Positions 1-9,900 of a DNA stretch of 64,000 bases are shown here, in pieces. The translations under genes and the position numbers were made by a program. This DNA comes from an uncultured Ruminococcus sp. (lineage in GTDB: Bacteria; Bacillota; Clostridia; Oscillospirales; Ruminococcaceae), in contig CANQVK010000004.1 in NCBI GenBank assembly GCA_947627275.1, positions 43,284-107,283 of the forward strand, read 5' to 3'. How positions within the stretch are numbered: position 1 is the stretch's first letter; the number at the start of each line of letters is the position of its first letter. The notes beneath the pieces were generated by a model. The model searched no databases and was not told where the DNA came from. It worked only from the letters and a program-made list of their open reading frames with translations.

Positions 1-2
1 TT

Positions 3-1049
3 GCAATGCTTATTCCTCCCGAGGGCTACCTTAAGGACGGCTACAAGGTATTTACTGTAGGCGATGATATTGCATGGCTCAAGCCCGGCAAGGACGGCAG
101 ACTTTACGCTATCAACCCCGAGAACGGCTTCTTCGGCGTTGCTCCCGGAACTAACGCAAAGTCGAATTACAATGCTCTTGCTTCCACAATGAAGAACGCT
201 ATCTTCACGAACGTAGCTCTCAACAATGCTGATAATACGGTTTGGTGGGAAGGTCTTGACAAGAATCCTCCCGAGGACGCTACAGAGTGGACCGGTATAA
301 AGACAAACGGCAAGGAGTGGACTTCTCAGATCGGCGCAGACGGCAAGAACAAGAAGCTTGCACATCCCAACTCACGTTTCACAGCTCCGGCTGTAAACTG
401 CCCCTGCATTTCACCTGAGTTTGACAATCCCGAGGGCGTTCCGATCTCTGCTATCGTATTCGGCGGCAGAAGAGCTTCTACAACTCCTCTTGTATACCAG
501 TCGTTTGACTGGACGCACGGTACATACGTTGGTTCCGCTGTATCTTCCGAGACAACTGCTGCTGCGGCAGGCGCGGTAGGCGTACTCCGTCACGATCCTA
601 TGGCTATGAAGCCTTTCATCGGCTACAATGTAGGCGACTACTGGGCGCATTGGCTTGAAATGGGCGAAAAGCTCGGCGATAAGGCTCCTAAGATCTTCAA
701 TGTAAACTGGTTCAAGCAGGACGAGAACGGCAACTTCATCTGGCCCGGTTTCGGCGATAACATGCGTGTTCTCGATTGGATCATCAAGCGCTGCGAGGGT
801 ACTGTTGAAGCTGACGAGACAGCTATCGGATACCTCCCCAAGAAGGGCGACATCAACGTTTCAGGCATCGAGGACGAGGTAACTCCCGAGATCATGGATA
901 AGCTTCTCAACGTTGATACTGACCTTTGGAAGGCTGAGATCGCTGAGATGAGAAGATATTACAATGACGACATCGCTGCCAAGGGCGGTAAGATCCCCGC
1001 TGCTCTTTATGAGGAACTGGATAAGATCGAGGCTCGCCTCAATAAGTGA
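3..1049 (+). CDS. pckG: Phosphoenolpyruvate carboxykinase (GTP), C-terminal part
   Basis: The frame is open at the left edge, so this is the last ~348 codons of an enzyme usually about 600 residues long. It interconverts oxaloacetate + GTP and PEP + CO2 + GDP in the cytosol. Family signatures are GDDIAWLKPGKDG, FFGVAPGTN, CPCISPEFDNPEGVPISAIVFGGRR, the WTHGTYVGS segment and NWFKQDENGNFIWPGFGDNMRVLDWI near the C-terminus. These are the GTP-dependent type, not the ATP-dependent PckA. The P-loop region should lie just upstream of the window. The ATG at position 6 is an internal Met, not the start. A hairpin terminator follows 20 bp after the stop, so the gene ends its transcription unit. Confidence 0.96.
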   Translation, partial: AMLIPPEGYLKDGYKVFTVGDDIAWLKPGKDGRLYAINPENGFFGVAPGTNAKSNYNALASTMKNAIFTNVALNNADNTVWWEGLDKNPPEDATEWTGIKTNGKEWTSQIGADGKNKKLAHPNSRFTAPAVNCPCISPEFDNPEGVPISAIVFGGRRASTTPLVYQSFDWTHGTYVGSAVSSETTAAAAGAVGVLRHDPMAMKPFIGYNVGDYWAHWLEMGEKLGDKAPKIFNVNWFKQDENGNFIWPGFGDNMRVLDWIIKRCEGTVEADETAIGYLPKKGDINVSGIEDEVTPEIMDKLLNVDTDLWKAEIAEMRRYYNDDIAAKGGKIPAALYEELDKIEARLNK

Positions 1050-1069
1050 TCTGATTTTAATATATATGA

Positions 1070-1095
1070 AAAGCTCCCCTTTTGGGGAGCTTTTT
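1070..1095 (+). terminator. Rho-independent terminator of pckG
   Basis: AAGCTCCCC and GGGGAGCTT arms with a short TTTT loop, followed by a run of T, begin 20 bp after the pckG stop codon. The remaining sequence up to the convergent nadC stop shows nothing else. Confidence 0.9.
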
Positions 1096-1229
1096 AATTG
1101 GATTGAGAAACAATTGGTACTCTATACAGGAAAGACATACGTCAGAACAATATCACGTTAAATAATCACTCATTAACAAAAAGTATGAGGGAACAAGATC
1201 CCCTTAAGTTTTCCGTAAGAACCTGTATA

Positions 1230-2072
1230 TTATTTTTTATTTATCTTCATAGAAACATCGAAACATTTAACGGAATGCGTCAATGCTCCGAGAGATATTA
1301 TATCAACTCCCGTTTCAGCCACAGAACGGATATTCTCGGCAGTAACATTGCCCGAAGCCTCTAAAAGAGCCGCACCGCCGGTTATTTCGACTGCCTGCTT
1401 CATTTCGGCGCAGGACATGTTGTCGAGCATGATTATTTCGACCTTGTTGGCGAGAGCCTCTTTCAGCTCGTCGAGCGTGCGGACTTCTACTTCTATTTTG
1501 ACCGTATGACCGATTTTTTCACGCAGCGCCGATACAGCCGCAGTAATACCGCCGTATGCGTCTATGTGGTTATCCTTCAGCATTGCGGCGTCGGAAAGAT
1601 TGTAGCGGTGATTTTTACCTCCGCCAACGGTTACGGCATATTTCTGCAATGCGCGAAGTCCGGGGAGCGTTTTTCTTGTGTCGGTAACGGAAGCTTTCGT
1701 GCCTTTCACAAGCTCCACGCATTTATTGGTCGCCGTTGCAATGCCGGACATGTGCTGGAGAATGTTCAGTGCAGTTCGTTCGCCTTTGAGCATGGTAAGG
1801 GTACTTCCCTCAAGCTCGGCTATAATATCGCCTTTCTGTACCTTTGTGCCGTCGGGCATAAGTATTTTGAAAGTCACATTACCTCCGGCAAGCTCGAATA
1901 CTCTTGCGGCGATCTCTATTCCGCATACCACGCCGCTGTCCTTAGCTACGTAGTACGCTGAGCTTTCATGTTCGGTCGGGATAAGATTATCTGCTGCGGC
2001 ATCAATATAATTGATGTCCTCCATAAGCGCAGTTGTTATTATATTGTCAACATAGCATTGTAAAAGCTTCAT
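1230..2072 (-). CDS. nadC: Nicotinate-nucleotide pyrophosphorylase (carboxylating)
   Basis: Quinolinate phosphoribosyltransferase converts quinolinate + PRPP to nicotinate mononucleotide + CO2 in de novo NAD synthesis. Recognised by RTALNILQHMSGIAT, the TRKTLPGLR...GGGKNHR stretch, LKDNHI, EVEVRTLDELKEA, IIMLDNM and LEASGNV; length 280 aa is normal. The ATG at 2072 is preferred because GGTGAT lies 4 nt upstream; an ATG 12 bp further upstream has no Shine-Dalgarno. It follows nadB by 38 bp on the same strand, so the two form an operon. nadA (quinolinate synthase), the usual third member, is not in the window. Confidence 0.95.
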   Translation of the reverse strand: MKLLQCYVDNIITTALMEDINYIDAAADNLIPTEHESSAYYVAKDSGVVCGIEIAARVFELAGGNVTFKILMPDGTKVQKGDIIAELEGSTLTMLKGERTALNILQHMSGIATATNKCVELVKGTKASVTDTRKTLPGLRALQKYAVTVGGGKNHRYNLSDAAMLKDNHIDAYGGITAAVSALREKIGHTVKIEVEVRTLDELKEALANKVEIIMLDNMSCAEMKQAVEITGGAALLEASGNVTAENIRSVAETGVDIISLGALTHSVKCFDVSMKINKK

Positions 2073-2110
2073 AAATATCACCATTTTCTGTATTAAAGTA
2101 AAAATACGGT

Positions 2111-3568
2111 TTACTGAATGACCTCATTGAGAATGATATAAGCCACAGTTACGATAGATTTTGCCAAAACATAGTCCGCATCGACAACGTACTTTCCGCT
2201 GAGCAGGTCATTACGGATCTCCTCAACACGTTTCAGACCCTCGGCGGCGGCTTCCTTATCGGGAATTACAAAATAGCTGTTCTGCATTATCTTTCTTGTT
2301 TCCGTGCGAATACCCGAGGGTATTTTTTCAGCCCCGATATGAGCGTCAAACTCAGCCTGTTCAAATTCTTTCGGAGCAGAATCGAGCTTTGATACGATAT
2401 TTTCGGCGGCTCTGCGCGAGAACACAAGCGCCTCCAGAAGCGAATTGCTTGCAAGACGGTTGCTACCGTGTACGCCCGTGTGGGAACATTCACCGCAGGC
2501 ATAAAGGTTGGGCAGAGTAGTTTCGGAGTTGCTGTCAACGTCGATACCGCCCATAAGATAATGCTGACACGGGAAGATCGGCACAGGCTCTTTAGTCAGG
2601 TCGTAGCCCTGATCAAGCAGATTTTTGTATATCATGGGGAAGCGTTTTTTTAGAAATTCGCTGTCCTTATAGCTTATATCAAGATAAAAATCGGTAGAAT
2701 TCTGCTTGCGTGATTCAAGAATTATTGCGTGAGATACTACGTCTCTCGGCGCAAGTTCCAGACGTTCGTCATAATTGTGCATGAAGCGTTCCTTATGGCA
2801 GTTAAGCAGGTATGCGCCCTCTCCCCGCACCGCTTCGGAAATAAGAAAGCATTCTCGGGTAGCGCGGTTGTTGAACGCTGTGGGGTGGAATTGAACATAG
2901 CTTAAATTTTTTATCTTTGCGCCCATTTCGTATGCGAAAGTAATGCCGTCGCCCGTTGCGATCGCCGAGTTCGTGGTAAACTGATATACTCGTCCGATAC
3001 CGCCTGTTGCAAGTATCATAAAATGGCAGTTGACGGTGGAATAATTGTCGTCGGCGTCCTTGAGGAACGCTGAGTAGCCTGTTGAAGTTCTTTTAGCGGC
3101 GCACATAAATACGTTCTCCATGATCGTCACATTTGAAAGCTGCTGAACGTTTTTCAGGAGAGTTGTGGTAATTTCCTTACCTGTAGAATCCGCTTTATGG
3201 AATATGCGGTGGTGACTGTGTCCGCCCTCGAGAGTACGGTGATACGAGCCGTCGGGATTCTTGTCAAATTCGACGCCCAGATCAATTATATGTTTTAGAT
3301 CACGAGCCGCTTCGCTTACAAGAATATCGACTGTTTCAACGTTATTCTTAAAGCCGCCTGCAACGAGAGTATCGTTTTGGTGAAAGCGGATATTGTCTGA
3401 GGGGGAATCGTAAACGCCGGCAATTCCGCCCTGAGCAAGCATGGAATTGCATAGCGGCAGTTCCCTTTTACAGAGTATGAGAATATTGAGGTGAGAGGGG
3501 AGGTTCAATGCAGCATACAATCCTGCCGCTCCGCAGCCTGCAATAATTACATCATAATTTACAGACAT
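2111..3568 (-). CDS. nadB: L-aspartate oxidase
   Basis: FAD enzyme oxidising L-aspartate to iminoaspartate, the first step of de novo NAD synthesis. The dinucleotide-binding motif AGCGAAGLYAAL is at the N-terminus. The succinate dehydrogenase/aspartate oxidase signatures HHRIFHKADSTG, YVQFHPTAF, LISEAVRGEGAYLL, CQHYLMGGIDVD and CGECSHTGVHGSNRLASNSL follow in order. The 485-aa product is slightly shorter than the usual ~530 aa because the C-terminal helical domain is compact. The ATG at 3568 has AAGGA 10 nt upstream; a GTG 9 bp upstream is the alternative. First gene of the nadB-nadC operon, with its own promoter at 3621-3649. Confidence 0.95.
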   Translation of the reverse strand: MSVNYDVIIAGCGAAGLYAALNLPSHLNILILCKRELPLCNSMLAQGGIAGVYDSPSDNIRFHQNDTLVAGGFKNNVETVDILVSEAARDLKHIIDLGVEFDKNPDGSYHRTLEGGHSHHRIFHKADSTGKEITTTLLKNVQQLSNVTIMENVFMCAAKRTSTGYSAFLKDADDNYSTVNCHFMILATGGIGRVYQFTTNSAIATGDGITFAYEMGAKIKNLSYVQFHPTAFNNRATRECFLISEAVRGEGAYLLNCHKERFMHNYDERLELAPRDVVSHAIILESRKQNSTDFYLDISYKDSEFLKKRFPMIYKNLLDQGYDLTKEPVPIFPCQHYLMGGIDVDSNSETTLPNLYACGECSHTGVHGSNRLASNSLLEALVFSRRAAENIVSKLDSAPKEFEQAEFDAHIGAEKIPSGIRTETRKIMQNSYFVIPDKEAAAEGLKRVEEIRNDLLSGKYVVDADYVLAKSIVTVAYIILNEVIQ

Positions 3569-3596
3569 AATCAACACGTCCTTTTGTTATAGGTTA

Positions 3597-3614
3597 AATG
3601 CAGGAATCTGCATT
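3597..3614 (-). promoter_or_regulatory. Candidate operator overlapping the nadBC start site
   Basis: A perfect 7-bp inverted repeat, AATGCAG-GAAT-CTGCATT, lies where the nadB transcript should start (7 bp after the -10). It does not look like the known NiaR or NrtR boxes, so the regulator is unknown. Confidence 0.45.
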
Positions 3615-3620
3615 AATTAC

Positions 3621-3649
3621 ATTTTACCATATTAACGTAAAATTTGCAA
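3621..3649 (-). promoter_or_regulatory. Sigma-A promoter of nadB-nadC
   Basis: On the minus strand: -35 TTGCAA, 17-bp spacer, -10 TAAAAT, about 50 bp upstream of the nadB start. Confidence 0.7.
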
Positions 3650-3709
3650 TAGTTAATTTAAATTTTACCATACGATCTTTGTTTGCGCTCCTTGTTTGAT
3701 AGTGCCTTA

Positions 3710-3727
3710 GAGCCTGTTTAGTATCTC
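3710..3727. repeat. Solo terminal end of a MITE-like repeat
   Basis: GAGCCTGTTTAGTATCTC matches, with one change, the terminal repeat of the complete element at 23485-23644. It lies between the rodA stop codon and the nadBC promoter. No matching second end was found nearby, so it is a relic or a partial copy. Confidence 0.55.
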
Positions 3728-3730
3728 AGT

Positions 3731-4891
3731 CTATTCTTCGTCCTCATCATAGAAAACGTTATAGTTTACGGCACGGTGCGCATATGTGCTGAGTACCAGT
3801 CCTATAATGGTATACATGCTTACCATAGCCGTGCCGCCGCCGCTGATAAACGGCAGAGGTACGCCGATAACGGGGGCTGCCTTCAGTACCATTCCTATGT
3901 TCATCAGACAGTGGGTAAATAACAAGCCGAAAGCTCCCATGCAGATAAAGCGTCCCAGCCGATCGCAAGCAATGCGGCTGTCCGCAAAAACCTTAAGGCA
4001 GATATATGCTAAAACTATGATCATACCGATACATCCAACAAATCCGAATACTTGTCCGGCATGTGCAAAAATAAAATCGTTGTGAAGTTCGGGAACGTAT
4101 ATATACTCATGCTCTGAGGCGAAAAGTCCCTTGCCGAAAACTCCCCCCGACTGCAATGCTCGTATGCCGAGATCCTGCTGATATTCGATATTTTCCGGGT
4201 CTGTTCCGGGATGAAAAAGTATCAGGATACGTTCTTTATGGAAGCTGCTCAGGAAGTTGAACCACATTACCGCTATTCCTGCCGCAAGTACAAAGGGAGC
4301 GGCCGCAAGGTATTTCCAAGAGATTTTTGCTGATATGAGCATAAAACCGAATATAGCGGCAAAAACGATAGCCGTACCGTAGTCGCCCTGAAGCACGACG
4401 ATCCCTATGGGAACTGCTCCGTGCATGAGCAGCAGCAGCATGTTGAGGGGCTTGTTCATTTCTTCTTCAACCTTTGAAAGGTGGTATCCGAAGCTGAGGA
4501 TAAAGGCGATCTTCATTATCTCCGAGGGCTGTAGGCTGACTCCGAACACATTTATCCATGCACGGTCGTCCGCACCGTCTCTTGTAATGCCAAGAGACGT
4601 AAACGTTAATGCGACAAGGGCGAGAGACAGCGGTACGAATATAAACCAGAGCTTTACCAGTTTGCGGTAGTCTATATGCGATACTATTACCGCTACCGTA
4701 AGTCCTATGCACATGGAAACGAGCTGGGTCTGCCAGTATGTGTCGCCAATGCCCTCTCCGAGGCTGACTTTGCTCGATGCAATGCTGTATATCAGCAGAA
4801 CGCCCAATACTGCGCACAGTGTCACGGCAAACAGCAGTCCCAGATCAAGATTATGCTTGTTTGAATGTAATTTTTTAAATGCGGATCTCAT
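3731..4891 (-). CDS. rodA: RodA/FtsW-family SEDS peptidoglycan polymerase
   Basis: Multi-pass membrane glycosyltransferase that polymerises lipid II, normally paired with a class B PBP for cell elongation. The 386-aa protein shows about ten hydrophobic segments, the family motifs LQPSEIMKIAFIL, LQGDYGTAIVF and GVPLPFISGGGTAM, and the ELHNDFIFA loop whose Asp (about residue 272) corresponds to the essential SEDS aspartate. AAAGGA precedes the ATG at 4891. It follows the comM-like gene by 66 bp on the same strand and is probably co-transcribed. RodA rather than FtsW is favoured by length and by the absence of division genes nearby, but SEDS paralogues are hard to separate. Confidence 0.88.
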   Translation of the reverse strand: MRSAFKKLHSNKHNLDLGLLFAVTLCAVLGVLLIYSIASSKVSLGEGIGDTYWQTQLVSMCIGLTVAVIVSHIDYRKLVKLWFIFVPLSLALVALTFTSLGITRDGADDRAWINVFGVSLQPSEIMKIAFILSFGYHLSKVEEEMNKPLNMLLLLMHGAVPIGIVVLQGDYGTAIVFAAIFGFMLISAKISWKYLAAAPFVLAAGIAVMWFNFLSSFHKERILILFHPGTDPENIEYQQDLGIRALQSGGVFGKGLFASEHEYIYVPELHNDFIFAHAGQVFGFVGCIGMIIVLAYICLKVFADSRIACDRLGRFICMGAFGLLFTHCLMNIGMVLKAAPVIGVPLPFISGGGTAMVSMYTIIGLVLSTYAHRAVNYNVFYDEDEE

Positions 4892-4957
4892 ATATTGTCC
4901 TTTCCGTTATACTCTTTGCAATAACAATAAGTATAGTTGCAATAACGGTGAGTATAT

Positions 4958-6493
4958 TTATTTTCTGTCCTGCGTTTTTCTATTTTCATCGTCAATGCGG
5001 TATTGAGCGGCTTCCGTAATATGATGACGCTTGATAAGCTCCGAACCGTCAAGGTCTGCGATCGTCCTTGATGTTTTAAGGATCCTCGAATACGCTCTTC
5101 CCGAAAGGCTCAGGGATTTGAAAAGCCTGTCCAGAGAAGCCCGCGCATCGTTGTCCATAGTGCAGTATTCCCGGAGCTTATCGTCGGTTATCAGGGCGTT
5201 GCAGGTTATTGAAGTACCCTTGAAGCGTTCAGATTGTATTTCACGGGCGGCTGAAACTCTTTTCCTTATCTCCTCTGAGGATTCCTCTTTCTTGTCGGAG
5301 GATAAGTCCTTGAACTCTGCGGGCGCGACTTCTATATGGAGGTCGAATCGGTCAAGGAGCGGCCCTGAAATTTTTTGCTGATACTCGGAAACTTTTTTTG
5401 CGGAGCAGACGCATTTTCTTGTGGGGTGACCGTAATATCCGCAGGGACACGGATTCATAGCCGCTATAAGCATGAATGTACACGGATAGGTGACCGTTCC
5501 CGAGGCTCGGGATATTGTAACGTTTCTGTCCTCGATGGGCTGACGGAGTATTTCAAGGGTACGTTTATCAAATTCCGCCACCTCGTCCAGAAACAGCAGT
5601 CCGTTGTGAGCGAGCGAAACTTCGCCGGGCTTTGGTATCGTGCCGCCGCCTGCAAGTCCGGCAGAGGAGATCGTGTGATGCGGCGCGCGGAACGGTCTTT
5701 TTGTTATTATGGGAGACTCCGGCGACAGAAGTCCCGAAATGGAGTGTATTTTTGTTGTTTCAAGAGCCTCCTCAAAGGTCAGCGGAGGAAGTATGGACGG
5801 CATTCTTTTTGCAAGCATACTTTTTCCGCTTCCGGGAGAACCGACCAGTATTGCGTTATGACCGCCTGCCGCTGCGATCTCCAAAGCTCTTTTGGCAAAC
5901 TGCTGTCCCTTGACGTCGGCAAAATCAAGTATTTCATCGTACACCGGAGCAGGCGGTATGTAGCTTTCGCAGGGGGAAAGACGTTCCTCGCCCCGAAAAT
6001 GACGTATAAGCTCCTCGCCGTTTTTTACGGCATATATGTTCACGCCTTTGATGACAGACGCTTCGCGTGCGTTGTCGAACGGTACGAAAACGTTTTCTAT
6101 ACCGAGTTCGTGAGCGAGGATTATCATTGGCAAAACGCCGTTTATACCTCTGACATCGCCGTTTAATGAAAGCTCTCCGATAAATGCGCAGCCGTCCGTA
6201 TCTTCGTTTATCATGCGCATTGCACGAAGTATCGCCATAAATATAGCCATATCGTGGACAGAACCGCTTTTTTTGGTATCTGCCGGAGCAAGGTTCACCA
6301 TGACCGACGCTACGGGAAAGCTTATATCGCAGGCTCTCAATGCCGCCCTTATCCTGTCGCGGCTTTCCTTTACGACCGTATCCGGCAGACCTACTATATC
6401 AAACTGGGGCTGACCCCGGCTTATATCTATTTCAACGTCCACAGGGAACGCGTTAAGCCCGAAAAGTCCCAGACTGGAGATTTTTGCAAACAT
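4958..6493 (-). CDS. comM: YifB/ComM-family Mg-chelatase-like AAA ATPase
   Basis: A 511-aa protein. The N-terminal Lon-protease-like ChlI fold (about 1-170; DVEIDISRGQPQFDIVGLPD) is followed by an AAA ATPase with Walker A GSPGSGKS (about 217-224) and Walker B LLFLDEVAEF. A Cys cluster (CPCGYYGHPTRKCVC) and a C-terminal Mg-chelatase domain with SGRAYSRILKTSRTIADL complete it. ComM in naturally transformable bacteria is a hexameric helicase promoting branch migration of incoming DNA; the role in Clostridia is less clear. Length and domain order are complete. The SD (GAAGTG) is weak. It precedes rodA on the minus strand. Confidence 0.9.
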   Translation of the reverse strand: MFAKISSLGLFGLNAFPVDVEIDISRGQPQFDIVGLPDTVVKESRDRIRAALRACDISFPVASVMVNLAPADTKKSGSVHDMAIFMAILRAMRMINEDTDGCAFIGELSLNGDVRGINGVLPMIILAHELGIENVFVPFDNAREASVIKGVNIYAVKNGEELIRHFRGEERLSPCESYIPPAPVYDEILDFADVKGQQFAKRALEIAAAGGHNAILVGSPGSGKSMLAKRMPSILPPLTFEEALETTKIHSISGLLSPESPIITKRPFRAPHHTISSAGLAGGGTIPKPGEVSLAHNGLLFLDEVAEFDKRTLEILRQPIEDRNVTISRASGTVTYPCTFMLIAAMNPCPCGYYGHPTRKCVCSAKKVSEYQQKISGPLLDRFDLHIEVAPAEFKDLSSDKKEESSEEIRKRVSAAREIQSERFKGTSITCNALITDDKLREYCTMDNDARASLDRLFKSLSLSGRAYSRILKTSRTIADLDGSELIKRHHITEAAQYRIDDENRKTQDRK

Positions 6494-6657
6494 TTTATCA
6501 CTTCGCTTTGTAATTTGTAATTAAAAACCGTAAATCAAATCCGAAAGTTACCTTGATATTATTATACCATTCTTTTTGAAAAATGTAAATAAAAAGGGAA
6601 AATATTTTCAGGGAAATTTCGGTTCGTTTTGCGGTATTGTGCTATGCAACAAAAAAA

Positions 6658-6682
6658 TCGGATTTTTCAGTGAAAAATCCGA
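6658..6682 (-). terminator. Possible minus-strand terminator upstream of rpoB
   Basis: Perfect 10-bp stem TCGGATTTTT/AAAAATCCGA with loop CAGTG. On the minus strand it is followed by seven T. No minus-strand gene lies upstream of it, so it would stop antisense transcription from rpoB into comM. The 6494-6720 interval otherwise holds AT-rich upstream sequence only. Confidence 0.4.
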
Positions 6683-6720
6683 CAAAGTTTCCAATGTTTT
6701 CAAAACTGCTTAAAAATCCC

Positions 6721-6749
6721 TTGACAAAGCGATTTGAGTATGATATAAT
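6721..6749 (+). promoter_or_regulatory. Consensus sigma-A promoter of rpoB-rpoC
   Basis: Perfect TTGACA, 17-bp spacer and perfect TATAAT, 180 bp upstream of the rpoB start. It leaves an AT-rich leader of about 170 nt. No rplJL genes precede rpoB in this window. Confidence 0.92.
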
Positions 6750-6928
6750 TTTATAATGTATCAGTATGTGAAGGTATCGCTATTCTTTCAAGATATTATA
6801 GCATAATTTATATACTCTTGTCAATAGCTTTTGAAAAATTTTTTATGGCAGCGTTCAATTGCCGTGAGAAAAATTCGGAACAGATACTTAACAGGCTTAA
6901 ACGCAAAAACAAAAAGGAGGTTCCGCCT

Positions 6929-9900
6929 ATGGTGAACGTTACACCTAAGCAGCTGGGAAAAAATGTCAGAATGAGCTTCGGTAAGATTACCGAGCCTCTT
7001 GAAATGCCTAACCTTATTGAGGTTCAGAAGAACTCGTATAAATGGTTCAGGGAAGAGGGACTTAAAGAAGTTTTCAGGGACATGACCGCTATTACCGATT
7101 ACAACGGCAATCTGGTGCTTAATTTCAAGGATTACCGCTTCGACGATACGCCCAAATATACCCTTGCGGAATGCAAATCAAGAGGAGCTACTTATCAGGT
7201 GGCTATGCGCGCGACCGCTACTCTCTGCAACAAGGAAACAGGTGCGGTCAGCGAAAGTGAGATCTACATGGGCGATTTTCCGCTCATGACCGACAGCGGT
7301 ACCTTCGTTATCAACGGCGCAGAGCGTGTTATCGTATCTCAGCTTGTCCGTTCGCCCGGCGTTTATTATGCCTTTGAAAAGGATAAGACCGGCAAGGATC
7401 TGTTCAGCGCAACCGTTATCCCGAACAGAGGCGCATGGCTTGAATACGAAATGGACTCCAACGATATTGTTTACGTTCGTATTGATAAAAACAGAAAAAT
7501 TCCGCTGACTACCTTTATCCGCGCTCTCGGCATCGGAACGGACGAGGAGATATTCGAGCTTTTCGGCGACGACGAGCGTCTCAGACAAACTATTCTCCAA
7601 AAGGATCAGACAAAGAACACCTCCGACGGTCTGATAGACGTTTACAAAAAGCTCCGTCCCGGCGAGCCTCCCACGGTCGAAAGCGCTATCACGCACCTCA
7701 ATAACCTTTTCTTCGATGCAAAGAGATACGATCTCTGCCGCTTCGGAAGATATAAATACAACAAGAAGCTCGGCATCGCTTCACGTCTTGCCGGACATAC
7801 CCTTTCAGAGCCTGTTGTGAATCCCATGACGGGCGAGGTCATGGCTGAGGCGGGCGAAACCGTTTCCTATGACAGGGCGTGTGAAATAGAGCAGGCAGGC
7901 GTATATTCCGCATTCGTCACCGTAGAAGCCAAGGAATATTACACCAACGAGCGGGGCGAAACTCAGATACGCTTTGTGGAACGTGTTGCAAAGATAATCG
8001 GCAACGGCATGGTTGACATAAAGGGCTATATCGACTTTGACGTTGAAAAGTACGGCATCAACGAGAAGGTTTCCTTCAAGGTCCTCCGTGATATTATGGA
8101 GAACTCCGCAGACGACGACGAGCTTGAGGAGAATATCAAGAAAAAGGCTGACGAGCTTGTTCCCAAGCACATTATCCTTGACGATATTTTCGCTACTATC
8201 AGCTACTTTATCAACCTTTGCGAGGGCGTAGGCACGGTAGATGACATCGACCACCTCGGCAACAGACGTATACGCTCCGTGGGCGAGCTTTTGCAGAACC
8301 AGTTCCGTATCGGTTATGCGCGTATGGAAAGAGGTATCCGTGAGAGAATGAACATCCAGACTCAGGACGTCAATACCCTCACTCCTCAGACCCTTATCAA
8401 TATAAGACCCATTTCTTCGGCTATGAAGGAATTTTTCTGCTCCTCGCCTTTGTCGCAGTTCATGGATCAGAACAACCCTCTTGCCGAGCTTACTCATAAA
8501 AGACGTCTTTCAGCTCTCGGTCCGGGCGGTCTTTCAAGAGACCGTGCAGGATTCGAGGTACGTGACGTTCACTACAGCCACTACGGCAGAATGTGTCCTA
8601 TCGAGACGCCTGAAGGCCCTAATATCGGACTTATCTCGTATCTTGCAACGTTCGCGCGCATCAATGAATACGGCTTTATCGAAGCGCCTTACCGTAAGGT
8701 AGACAAGAAAACAGGCGTTGTAACGAACGAGGTAGTTTACATGACTGCCGACGTTGAAGATAACTACGTTGTAGCTCAGGCTAACGAGCCGCTTACCGAG
8801 GACGGAAAGCTTGCCCGTCCGAGAGTTAATGCACGTCACCGCGATCAGATACTCGAATGCGAGCGTGAGATCGTTGACTACATGGACGTTTCGCCTAAAA
8901 TGGTCGTTTCAGTCGCTACGTCGATGATCCCGTTCCTTGAAAACGACGACGCGAACCGTGCGCTCATGGGTTCAAACATGCAGAGACAGGCTGTTCCGCT
9001 GCTTAAAACGGAGCGTCCCTTTGTCGGCACGGGTATGGAATACAAGGCGGCGGTTGACTCGGGCGTATGTATCGTTTCCGACTGCGACGGCACTGTAAGC
9101 TACGTCGATGCGGATAAGATAAACGTTATCGGCAGCGACGGTATCGAAAGAAAATATGAGCTTATTAAGTTCAAGCGTTCTAACCAGGGTACATGCGTAA
9201 ACCAGCGTCCGATCGTTTCCAGAGGCGAAAAGATCGCAAAGGGACAGGTGCTTGCGGACGGCCCCGCTACGGCGGACGGCGAGATCTCTCTCGGAAAGAA
9301 TGCGCTTATCGGCTTCATGACGTGGGAAGGCTACAACTACGAGGACGCCGTTCTTCTCAATGAGCGTCTTGTACGTGAGGACGTATTTACCTCAGTTCAT
9401 ATCGAGGAATATGAGATCGAGTGCCGTGATACTAAGTTGGGTCCGGAGGAGATCACACGAGATATTCCCAATGTGGGCGACGACGCTCTTGCAAATCTTG
9501 ACGAAAACGGTATTATCAGAATAGGTTCCGAGGTAACGGCCGGCGACATTCTTGTCGGCAAGGTTACTCCAAAGGGCGAGACAGAGCTGACGGCGGAGGA
9601 AAGACTTCTCCGTGCTATTTTCGGCGAAAAGGCTCGTGAAGTCCGCGATAACTCCCTTAAAGTACCTCACGGCGAGGCAGGCGTTATCGTTGACGTCAAG
9701 GTCTTTACCCGTGAAAACTGCGATGAGCTTTCGGCAGGCGTGAATATGCGCGTTATATGCTATATCGCTCAGAAGCGTAAGATCACCGTAGGCGATAAGA
9801 TGGCAGGCCGTCACGGAAACAAGGGCGTAGTTTCACGTATTCTTCCCGAGGAGGATATGCCGTTCCTCCCCGACGGTACTCCGCTTGACATCGTACTCAA

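Noticed and set aside
6818..6928. Longer N-terminus of rpoB
   Set aside because: No SD at 6818; AAAGGAGG and the conserved RpoB start fit 6929.
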